DNA from: Palaemon carinicauda | Taxonomy: Eukaryota; Arthropoda; Malacostraca; Decapoda; Palaemonidae | Direction: 5' to 3' | Length of the DNA: 64,000 nt | Assembly: GCF_036898095.1 (NCBI RefSeq) | Contig: NC_090750.1 | Coordinates: 85,068,075-85,132,074, forward strand | Shown here: one piece after another, positions 20,687-29,417 of the stretch | Layout: each line of letters starts with the position of its first letter | Position numbering within the stretch: the stretch's first letter is position 1 | Position numbers and translations under genes: made by a program | Notes under the pieces: model-generated | Told to the model about the DNA's origin: nothing | Databases searched by the model: none | Seen by the model: the letters and a program-made list of their open reading frames with translations, nothing else

Positions 20687-22319
20687 CGTCCTGAGAGGGT
20701 TTCCTTTTTCTGGACATGCCCCACTTGTGGAGAAGGTTCCTATTCTCCGTGGCGGCTCTGTCAGTTATTTCCTTGACAAGGTCAGAAGGAAACAGGTGCT
20801 TTCCCCAGATGTTGGAGGAAATCAGCCTCCGGGGTTCGTGTTTCACGGTGGCACCGACAAACACGAATTCACGACAGGCTCTACGAGCCTTTATGAAATG
20901 GTACAAGTCCTTCATTACTGTAAGTAAGTGGGATTTGGCCAGTACCATGTAGTGATCAGGTACTCTTGTGTCACAGGCCATAACTTCAAGTTGGACTTGA
21001 TGAGAAAGAGATGCCGCAAGCCTCTCCTTCGTGTCTTGTTCCCGGCGAAGGAGGTGATCATTGAGCTTAGGGAGGTCTTCATTAAACTGACGTCCGGCGA
21101 CGTCAGGATCGAGCCTACCCACGACGAAAGTATGTTGAACATCTTTCCATTGTCTAGTGTCAGGGGGTGTCACGATGGAGAAGGGTCTGCACTCCTCCAG
21201 TGCAGGGCAGGGTTTTCCTTCTTCCGCCGCTTTAAGGCATGCAGCTAAGGCCTTTTCCAAGAAAGGAAGAACCGCAGTGTCAGGTGCGACATATGTAGGA
21301 TGCTTCTTGCTCAAGGCAGGAAGCTTAGAGCAGGTAAAGCCCCTGCTCTTAAATGCGGAGGCTAGCATAGCCTGGGCCTTTGCGAGATCGAACACTATCT
21401 CTTCTTTAGGTTCGGTCTCCTCCTTCGAGGCAGGTTCGGAACGAAGCCGGACGTAACAGTCCGGGTAGGCCTCGAAGCTTGGGAAGAACTCCACATCTTC
21501 CAACGGGACCGTGCCGATCTTGTCACTAACAAAGATCCTGCCGGTCGCAATAACCATATGCTCTGCATACCTCCACGGGTTGGCATGAGAGCAAGCTGGG
21601 AGATCCTTGACCGAAATCTTCTTCGGTTCTCTGGATCCAATCATTGACCTGATGGACTCCTGGTTCTCCTTCAGTCTGTCGTCCATGACAGCTCTAATCA
21701 GCCGGATCAGTTCTTGGGTAGAAGAGGAAGGATCCGGGGTCGAGGAGGTAGACGGAATGGACATTTCCGTCGGTGTAGGAGTAGGCGGAGGGATGGACGA
21801 GGGAGCAGCTCCAAGCTCCGACTCGGTGTATTCCACCTTGTCTTCGTCCTCTTCGGCTCCTTGAGCCATAAGCGTCTTCTCCGTGTCTTCCGAGACGTCT
21901 GAGATCTGTTCATCATCCTCGGAATCTAAACGACACTCGTGCATGGACTGAGCCATGACCACATCAGGTTCCACCGTAATTTGGACAGTGGGGATTGCTT
22001 CTTTTGGAACCACTGAGTCAGGGGAGGCCTTAGGGAACAACAGGGACCTCAGTTCTTCGGTGGCCAGGTACGGTCCAGTAGCATTTCTCTGAAAGCCACG
22101 CACCCACTTGCGCAGCTTTTCACGAGCAATGTCTCTAACCTCCGCTGAGGGAGGGTTATGGAAGGCCTTAACTAGGTGGGCCTGGCAGACCGTACAATCC
22201 AGTGGATTCCAGAACTTCAAATCCCCTTTCTTGTCTGCACAAGGGGCGTGAGTCCTGCAAGCCGTATGCCCGTAAAACTGCGGGCGTTTCACAGCGCAGA
22301 AGGCGAAGTCACACTTCAT
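20370..22319 (-). CDS. DIRS-A gag-like protein
   Basis: 649 residues, start ATG at 22319. The N-terminus is rich in Cys/His (C3, C8, H18, C21, H24, C27, C42, C45, H48), compatible with a zinc-binding fold that also appears in the other DIRS gags of this window. The middle is acidic (EDDEQISDVSEDTE) with a Pro/Ser/Thr stretch. A central globular part follows (about 270-530), including HYMVLAKSHLLTVMKDLYHF. The C-terminus is strongly basic with KRKPQKPKPQQRQQRR, then an RG-rich tail (RGRGSSRGASRDASRR). Basic RG tails in Gag proteins bind nucleic acid. Inferred role: packaging of element RNA. The frame is intact, consistent with a recent copy. Confidence 0.82.
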   Translation of the reverse strand: MKCDFAFCAVKRPQFYGHTACRTHAPCADKKGDLKFWNPLDCTVCQAHLVKAFHNPPSAEVRDIAREKLRKWVRGFQRNATGPYLATEELRSLLFPKASPDSVVPKEAIPTVQITVEPDVVMAQSMHECRLDSEDDEQISDVSEDTEKTLMAQGAEEDEDKVEYTESELGAAPSSIPPPTPTPTEMSIPSTSSTPDPSSSTQELIRLIRAVMDDRLKENQESIRSMIGSREPKKISVKDLPACSHANPWRYAEHMVIATGRIFVSDKIGTVPLEDVEFFPSFEAYPDCYVRLRSEPASKEETEPKEEIVFDLAKAQAMLASAFKSRGFTCSKLPALSKKHPTYVAPDTAVLPFLEKALAACLKAAEEGKPCPALEECRPFSIVTPPDTRQWKDVQHTFVVGRLDPDVAGRQFNEDLPKLNDHLLRREQDTKERLAASLSHQVQLEVMACDTRVPDHYMVLAKSHLLTVMKDLYHFIKARRACREFVFVGATVKHEPRRLISSNIWGKHLFPSDLVKEITDRAATENRNLLHKWGMSRKRKPSQDDGPQPKRKPQKPKPQQRQQRRQFPGPATSQVVAQPQQTFQLVPQPVLSQSPVFTPAFEQPSTTFHARGRGSSRGASRDASRRPSRGRGGKGASGRGNKSSGHQKQ

Positions 22320-24621
22320 CTGCTCCTCCTGTGGAAGAAAGAGAAAATGAGTATGGGGGAGTCATAGGAATGGCTCTTAAACTAAGTTAATATTAATCAT
22401 TAATTTTAACTTAAAGAAGGTGTGATGCATAGAGAATGAAAACAGTAAAGGAGAACACGCTCCATGCATCTCGCCCGGCTGGTTACCATAAGCTTGGTCC
22501 TGGGATAATCCAAATGACCGAGATCATTGGATATAGTTTCCTAGGATTCCCATTATATTGGAACTCCATGGAAAGCCAAGGACAAGGTTGGGATCGAATT
22601 CATTCGGTTCCCAGTTAAGAGCCAGAAGGCCTCATTAAAGGTAACTGCTTCTGGCAACCAGCCGTGCTAAGATGCACATAGCATGCTGGAATTAGAAGAA
22701 TGCAAAGAGACAGCATGATCACTAATAGAGCAGTACTAGGTACTGATCTTAAAAGCAAAGCAGCTTATCTATTTGCTATGTAGGGCTATCTTAGTCTTAT
22801 GATAGCTACAGTGAGGGGGTGCAAGTATTCTTGACGCCTCCGGGGCATCCGGCAAGCCGCCGGCATGCCGGAGCTCGCTCCAGCATAGATTCTGGCATTA
22901 GAACAGACAATTTTCAAAAGTCAGTTAGATACCAGGATGGCGGCCGCCGGCACAACGGCGGCACGCCGGCAGGGAGCGGCGGCTCCGGCAGCCGGAGGAT
23001 GCCAGGTTGGTGACTGGGATAAGGATGGTACAGGTAGTATCGGGTTGCCGGCAGTATATGCCGGCACTCCGGAGATCGACCGGCAAGCGGACGATTAGAT
23101 AGGAGTAGGAGAGCCGCCGGTAGTAGCCGGCGGCAGCCGGCAGTCCCTCGGTACACGGGGGGCTGGCGGCAAGGGTAGGGAAGTCACCAAGAGGGAGGCA
23201 GGTATTGCCGACAGTAGAGGCGGCAAGAGACCGGCACCCGGATAGATAGAGAGACAGGGGGAGGGGGGAAAGGATGCAGGAAGTACCGTCAGGGTTCCAG
23301 ACATCCCTCCCCCTCCCTGAGAGGGTGTACCCATGATAGAGACAGGCTCTAACATCCATAAGCAGGGGTCACTAGGGACCGGGAGCAGCTAGCCCAAGGG
23401 AGGGCTAGGGAACACCCAAGAGGGGGGGGGAGACTCCCCTATGCAGAACTACACTAGTAACTAACCTTATAGGACACTATGAAGGTATATGTACCAGAGC
23501 GGACTGCACAGGGAAGCTCGGGTAGCCCTACTCATCCACCCTAAGGAGGATTTGTAGGACAGGGGACAGATGAGTATAAACTAACCTAAGCATAGGCTAG
23601 GCTATACAAGAGATAGGTGGGGAGGGAGAAGAGAGAGGTCTTCCCAGGAAGGGTTTCTGTACCAGAGCGGCCACTAAGGGAAGGGAGGACACTCCCTAAC
23701 CTAAGATCAGGCTGATCGGCTAAAACGGTGCAAGAGTACAGTTTCAGCATGGAACAGAGAAACCTTCCTAACCCGACCTAGAGCAGGGCTAAAAGTCCTG
23801 AACTAGGCAAGGAAGAAGACATATCGCTATCGCAGGAAAGTCATAGACTATCCTAGCCATAGAGGTAGGCTAGCCTAACCTCACTCTCAGACGCAATCCT
23901 AAAGGGGGTTGATTCCTTTAGGGAGGACTGAGAGGCGATATATATACTCTATTAGACAATTAATCCCTTTACTCAGAAAAGGGATCAAGGCTAAATAGAG
24001 GGAATGCCAAGGCAGGGGATGAAGGAAGCATATAGGGGTCCTAAGGTTAGGTTAGGCTAGAAAGAATCACTGACTAGCCTATCCCCTATATGGTCCCTGA
24101 AGGCGAAAACATTTGCATCACTAGTCAAAAGTATTGTAAAATAATAATGCCACTATCTTCATAACTTAGTCTAGGATCACTAATAAATCATGCATGAACA
24201 CTTGTATGTAGGCTCCTGGCCTGGGGGCTATAGTAGCCGACTGGTATGAGGTCAATCGATGACCGATAAAAAGCGTCTAAACACGATATAAAAGTTCCTA
24301 GCTATGAAGACTAAATAAACTAATGTATTCGATTAGTATATAATGCCGGAAGCGTTGTTGTGGCTAACTAAATAAGACATGCAAAACAACAACGACGCCA
24401 TAAAATGGCAGGTCCGGTAGAGGCACAGCTCTGCCACAAAACATCAATTATTTCGCAAAATAATATTTACTTTACGGCCAGAGCTTAATTAAACAATACT
24501 GGAACCTTGTACTCAACTTTCCAGAAGAAGGCGAGGCTGAAGGTAACGACATAGCGAAGATGCAAAGCGATAAAGTTAACACAAGGGAAAATCCGTCTAA
24601 GTAGGGCAGCTACTAAACAAA
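22320..24621 (-). other. DIRS-A 5' leader with possible 3' splice site
   Basis: No conserved ORF. Directly upstream of the gag ATG the element strand reads CTCTTTCTTCCACAG|GAGG, a strong splice-acceptor-like signal nine bases before the ATG. From 22840 to 23240 there is a dense cluster of GCCGGC/CCGGCA motifs. Minus-strand frames there (60-144 codons) are artefacts of that GC-rich tract. Confidence 0.6.
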
Positions 24622-24966
24622 GGATAAAGACGCGCGTGACGTCATTAGAGCAATGGCGTCCGTTTGTTTACGTCTCGAGTATCAGTAGTAGCCACGAGTG
24701 AGATTAGCTGTGGAACGGCTCCCAGCTATTCTCAGTCCTTACACACCGAAGCATTAACTCTGTTCGGGGTGGAGATAGCTATGTGGCACGTTCAGACATG
24801 CGTGTCCCCTGTTGTATTACGATGTCTTAAAGGGAAACCTTTGAGATACTCGCTCCAGAAGTTAGAATTCTGTGATAACCTGTGGTTAAATTCTCTGGGA
24901 ATATCTTAGTAGTCTTATACCCAAGGAAGCTACCAAACAGGAACCTTCCATCAGGACGCCATGGCT
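24622..24966 (-). repeat. DIRS-A right inverted terminal repeat (element 5' end)
   Basis: Inverted copy of 16254-16598. The element terminus continues GGCTTGAGCCCAAAAA to 24978, matching the right half of the ICR. Confidence 0.93.
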
Positions 24967-24978
24967 TGAGCCCAAAAA

Positions 24979-25631
24979 TAACATTTGATCTACATCGGAC
25001 GTTGGCAGCACTAGTTACTGTATTTTTTCATGACACAATCTTTGCAACAGCGCCTCCAAAGTTTATCCAGATATACAGTTTTGTATTTTCCTCCGGTTAT
25101 AATAATTTCAAGAAGGTAATGTATAGAGAAGAAAAGGCTTGTTTTACGTTTATATATCGATTCCCCAGTATGTTTTCCCCACCCAAAACCCCGAGTTCCC
25201 ACTGGGGGTCCCCCATTATCGGAGGATATAGGTGTATATAAATTTCTGAAAACTATTCATTTGCGAGGGGAACGAGTGTCATTTTCGAAGAGAGCGTAAT
25301 TTTTTCTGTAAGAAAAAGTAGTTGTTTTCCTAGCTTACATTGGCCTGTAATACACTACAATGAAACCGTAAATAGTGGTCGTTAATACTTGAAAAACGGG
25401 TGCGGCCTTCTCCTAGACATTTACCGTTTTTAGAGTGCGCAGATCAACATTACCTCTTGTCAGTACAAGTTTGTGACCTGGGAAGGGGGTCCGGGGGCTT
25501 GCCCCTGGCAATGGGTTGTGACCTGGGAAGGGGCAAGCCCTGGCTAGGGGTTGTGATCTGGGAACTTTTAGGTTAGGATAGGTGGGTTTGTTAGGTTCTG
25601 TATCCTTTTGTACCTTTTTATATTTTGTGTA
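24979..25631. repeat. Right flank of DIRS-A; repeat mosaic
   Basis: 25420-25560 carries two copies of the GTGACCTGGGAAGGGG/CTTGCCCCTGGC unit expanded at 27175-27500. 25565-25631 matches 27505-27575. No supported gene. Confidence 0.6.
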
Positions 25632-26411
25632 AAGAGTCAATGAAGGTTGCAAAGTGTTGGGGGTAGTTAAGGGAGTAGTAAAAAATAGAGGGTTGGGCAT
25701 GAATGTAAAGAGAGTTCTATATGAGAAAGTGATTGTACCAACTGTGATGTATGGATCGGAGTTGTGGGGAATGAAAGTGATGGAGAGACAGAAATTGAAT
25801 GTGTTTGAGATGAAGTGTCTAAGGAGTATGGCTGGTGTATCTCGAGTAGATAGGGTTAGGAACGAAGTGGTGAGGGTGAGAACGGGTGTAAGAAATGAGT
25901 TAGCGGCTAAAGTGGATATGAATGTGTTGAGGTGGTTTGGCCATGTTGAGAGAATGGAAAATGGCTGTCTGCTAAAGAAGGTGATGAATGCAAGAGTTGA
26001 TGGGAGAAGTACAAGAGGAAGGCCAAGGTTTGGGTGGATGGATGGTGTGAAGAAAGCTCTGGGTGATAGGAGGATAGATGTGAGAGAGGCAAGAGAGCGT
26101 GCTAGAAATAGGAATGAATGGCGAGCGATTGTGACGCAGTTCCGGTAGGCCCTGCTGCTTCCTCCGGTGCCTTAGATGACTGCGGAGGTAGCAGCAGTAG
26201 GGGACTCAGCAGTATGAAGCTTCATCTGTGATGGAAATGTGGGAGGTTGGGCTGTGGCACCCTAGCAGTACCAGCTGAACTCGGCTGAGTCCCTGGTTAG
26301 GCTGGAGGAACGTAGAGAGTAGAGGTCCCCTTTTTTGTTTTGTTTCTTGTTGATGTCGGCTACCCCCCAAAATTGGGGGAAGTGCCTTTGGTATATATAT
26401 GTATGTATGTA
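25632..26411 (+). mobile_element. 5'-truncated LINE with RT C-terminal region and 3' UTR
   Basis: The open segment 25654-26148 encodes VIVPTVMYGSELWGM, MKCLRSMAGVSRVDRVRNE, LRWFGHVERM and RSTRGRPRFGW, the typical post-palm C-terminal region of LINE reverse transcriptases. There is no palm domain, so the copy cannot make an enzyme. It is followed by a 3' UTR with GGCACCCTAGCAGTACC and CCCCCCAAAATTGGGGG, and a tail of TATG/TATA units (26391-26411). The copy at 3183-3345 is the same 3' end. Flanks TGTGTAAAG (left) and TGTAAAGGG (right) suggest a short target duplication, and the uninterrupted site is seen near 27560. Confidence 0.82.
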
Positions 26412-26437
26412 AAGGGTATGTGGAAAAATGCTTCAAT

Positions 26438-26766
26438 AACGGATTTTGAGCGAAGCGAAAAATTTATTTTTGGGTGAGGTAGCCATGTCGTCCTGATGGA
26501 AGTTCCTTCATAGTAGCTTCCTAGGTTATATTTAACTACAGTGATATATCCCAGAGAATTTTACTTAAGGTATCCAGAATTCTAACTCCTGGTGCGAATA
26601 TCCCTGGCTTTCGCCTTTAGGGATATCGCATAATATCAGAGGACGTATTCTTAACACGCCACATAGCCATCTACACCCCTAATAGCATTTATGCTTCGAG
26701 AGGGGAAAGTGGCAAGAATTGTAGGAGAGCCGTCATTAAGGCATTGCTTCTACTCCTACTACTGTT
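26438..26766 (+). repeat. Isolated, diverged DIRS-A terminal repeat
   Basis: Starts AACGGATTTTGAGCGAAGCG and continues GGTGAGGTAGCCATG, CCTGATGG and the CCCAGAGAATTT part in the same order as 16210-16560, then degenerates. There is no adjacent coding region. The flanks AAAAATGCTT and GTTAATATTAT are contiguous in the paralogous sequence at 27580-27610, so only this end fragment was inserted or remains. Confidence 0.8.
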
Positions 26767-26828
26767 AATATTATTGTAGCATTGATAACATTATCAATGG
26801 CATCGTAACGTTGGTAACGTTGCGTAAT

Positions 26829-26831
<3 letters not shown>

Positions 26832-26901
<70 letters not shown>
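26832..26901. repeat. (TA)n microsatellite
   Basis: About 35 TA units following GTAATATTG. Confidence 0.97.
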
Positions 26902-26903
<2 letters not shown>

Positions 26904-26934
26904 CTAATATTTTGTCAAACTTACCGTTGATTAT

Positions 26935-27110
26935 TTCCAAAATTCCCCCCTGGGAAAATATGGCCATGGATATATATCCCCCGGGGGAACTTTGTCCCAG
27001 GACAATATTCCCCCCTCTGGGCCAAGATTCCCCCTTTGCTTTGTGGAGGTAACCATTATTTCGGACGGGGGAAAAACAGACCATTACACCGGGTCATAAC
27101 AGTAAGTCAT
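26935..27110. repeat. Second MITE-like copy (CCCCGGGGGAAC type)
   Basis: Shares the blocks GGGGGAACTTTGTCCCAG, CCCTCTGGGCCAAGA, GGAGGTAACCATTATTTCG and CAGACCATTACAC with 15520-15672. The left half including the C-run end is missing. Confidence 0.7.
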
Positions 27111-27169
27111 TAATTTCTTTAATTTTAATGTTTTTAGAGTGCGCAATTCAACATTACCTCTTGCCAGTA

Positions 27170-27500
27170 CAAGTTTGTGACCTGGGAAGAGGATCCGGGG
27201 CCTTGCCCCCGGCTAGGGGTTGTGACCTGGGAAGGGGGTCCAGGGCTTGCCCCCGGCTTGGAGTTGTGACCTGGGAAGGGGGTCCAGAGCTTGCCCCCAG
27301 CTAGGGGTTGTGACCTGGGAGGGGGGTCCGGGGGCTTGCCCCCGGCTAGGTGTTGTGATTTGGGAAGGGGGTCCGGGGGCTTGTCCCCGCCTAGGGGTTA
27401 TGACCTGGGAAGAGGGTCCGAGGGCTTGCCCCCGGTTTGGATTGTGACCGGGGAAGGGGGTTTGGGGTCTTGCCCCCGGCTAGGGGTTGTGACCTGGGAA
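27170..27500. repeat. GC-rich minisatellite, ~57-bp units
   Basis: About six units of GTGACCTGGGAAGGGGGTCC then GGGGCTTGCCCCCGGCTAGG. The frames at 27247 and 27291 are simple translations of this repeat, not genes. Confidence 0.93.
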
Positions 27501-28381
27501 CTTCTAGGTTAGGTTAGGTGGGTTGTTTAGGTTCTGTACCCTTTTGTACCTTTTTATATTTTGTGTAAAGGGTATATGGAAAAATGCTTTATAATACACG
27601 TTAATATTATCGTAGCATTGCTAACGTTGGCAATGGCATCATAACGTTGGTAAGGTTACATAACATTGTACATATATATGTTCTTAATATTTTGTCAAAC
27701 TTACCGTTGATTATTTGATTCATCAAAATAGTTTCTCTGTAAAGGAGGGTGGGGGAGAAATGGCCTAGGGGGGGAAAATATCTTAGGGGGGGAAATATCT
27801 TAGGGTTGAAATTCCCCCTGGGGGAATAACAGCCCGGGCTGCTTTTCCCGGGGGAAATCGATCCTAGGCTAATTTTCCCGGGGGGGAATTTCAGTCAGGG
27901 GGGAAAAATTTCCTGCTACAGGTATGAAAATCTGTTAACCAATGGTAAATTCACATTTTAGATCGGCATATGATTACATGATTTTGAACAAATCAGATTT
28001 TCATTCAGAAAGCAGTAAAATTATAGTTTTAGACTGAACCACATTTTGTACAGAAAAAATAGTTTTTCCTGTAGTAGATAATGAGCTTTCACTGAATTTT
28101 ACCTTCATTTCAAGAGCAAATAGGCTGAAAATTTGTTAAACCATCTAAGAATTGGGATATTTTTCCAGAAATCTAATGGTTTTTGCTCCGCTGTGTGCTC
28201 GCTTCGCTCGTAGAAAAAGAACATCAATCCCCTATGTACTAGCAAGCGGTACATGCTGAGCTGCGAACGCTAACCCTGTTGATTATTACTGTATTTCTTA
28301 GATAGTTAAGTTTTTATTTACAGTGAAAGTAAGTATCACTTTAGAAGAAAACAGACATTTTTCTATAGGAAATACCTGTTT
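27501..28381. repeat. Repeat mosaic left of DIRS-D1; GGGGAAA-rich palindromic tract
   Basis: 27720-27920 has repeated GGGGGGAAA and TTTCCCGGGGG blocks, similar in style to the MITE-like repeats. No coding signal in 27920-28381. Confidence 0.5.
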
Positions 28382-28555
28382 GTTCCGTAACCGAAATACA
28401 AACCACGCTATTTACTTAGGTTTACTTTCGGCGTAGCTGAAAGGACGAGCCATTAGAATTTAACAAGGGTTTATTACCCCCGCGCTAGTTAGCGGGGGGG
28501 TGGGGGTAGGGGAGTGGTAGCTAGCTACCCCTCCCCCCCTCACACACCGGTGAAC
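28382..28555 (+). repeat. DIRS-D1 left ITR
   Basis: The core 28410-28545 (TACTTTCGGCGTAGCTGAAA to the GGTAGCTAGCTACC palindrome) is repeated inverted at 43395-43520 with few changes. The first ~30 bases differ between the two ends. Confidence 0.9.
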
Positions 28556-29417
28556 TGCTTCACTTCACTTTTGGCTCGGACAATGAACAGACGTCTCTGT
28601 CCCGTCCTCGCTGGCAGTCATTAATGTTTTGTCTTACTAATTACTTACTTTTCTTATACTTAATATATATGTAAACATTCTTATGTTTATGTATATATTT
28701 GAGTATAGAAATACAGTAAGTTTCTCCTTTTCAATGTTTGTGCTGTGTGTGTGTGTTGGTAGTCCACTCATTGTACGACAACTTCTCCGTGTGGTCTCAG
28801 GCCACCACGGTCTTTTTTCTTGGGTCGCGATCTCTCCCTTGGTCCTTCGGTCTCCCTTCGGTGGGCGCCGTGGGGAATCGTCATCGCTGGATTTTACTTA
28901 TTAATCTGTTTCTCCGCTGTTCCTCCTTCCCTACGGGGAACTTGGTCTATCAGCGTGGGGAACTTGGGAGTTTTGTTTGACTACGGTCCCTCTCTCTCTC
29001 TCCTTTAGGTCGTTCACCCTTTTATTACTACTACGTATTACGGTAGCTTCCTTCCCGTTGCGGGTTGAGTTGCTTCTCCGTTTATTTTGTCTCAATTATT
29101 TTTTAATTAAATCTAATTGTATTTGTTAACTTTCAGCCTCTGTGTAGAACGCTTCCCTTCTGGGTTCATTCGTTCTTACTATTAGTAACATTCTTAGTTG
29201 AATTACATATTTATAATTGTTATAATTCTGTTTTGTTACAGTTCTCCGCCTTCCCCCCCCCTTCCCGTGAGTGTCAGTGGGGGAGGAGGGCGTATTCCTG
29301 TGCGTAATTCTTATGTTCTTTTCCCGCAGGGGTTCCTCTTTGGAGTTCCCCCGGGGGAATTAATGTTAACTAATTGTTTTTTTTTCAATGTTAACTATCT
29401 ACTTTTTCGTTTGCCTA
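28556..29417 (+). other. DIRS-D1 leader
   Basis: Non-coding by eye; nearly the same sequence is present in DIRS-D2 (61790-62655). No domain in its short frames. Confidence 0.6.

Larger units (their letters stand above)
16208..24978 (-). mobile_element. DIRS-A: complete DIRS-type tyrosine-recombinase retrotransposon
   Basis: About 8.8 kb, minus strand. In element order: ITR (24978-24622), a 2.3-kb non-coding leader, gag (22319-20370), RT/RNase H/methyltransferase (20686-18491), YR (frame 20327-17559), ICR (16675-16766) and inverted ITR (16598-16208). The order and the overlap of RT with YR are those of the DIRS1 group. All three proteins are open without stops and the two ITRs look identical over about 345 bp, so this copy is recent and may be autonomous. 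No DDE integrase or LTR is present. Ends were placed from the ICR fusion point and could be off by a few A residues. Confidence 0.92.

Noticed and set aside
20292..22390. Several + strand frames (60-123 codons) across DIRS-A gag and RT
   Set aside because: Antisense shadows of the real minus-strand ORFs; no domain recognised.
22914..23359. Minus-strand Pro/Leu-rich frames in the DIRS-A leader
   Set aside because: Produced by the GCCGGC-rich tract; no homologue pattern seen in the other DIRS elements.
27247..27512. Repeat proteins of MPPARGCDLGGGS type
   Set aside because: Simple translation of the 57-bp minisatellite in two frames.
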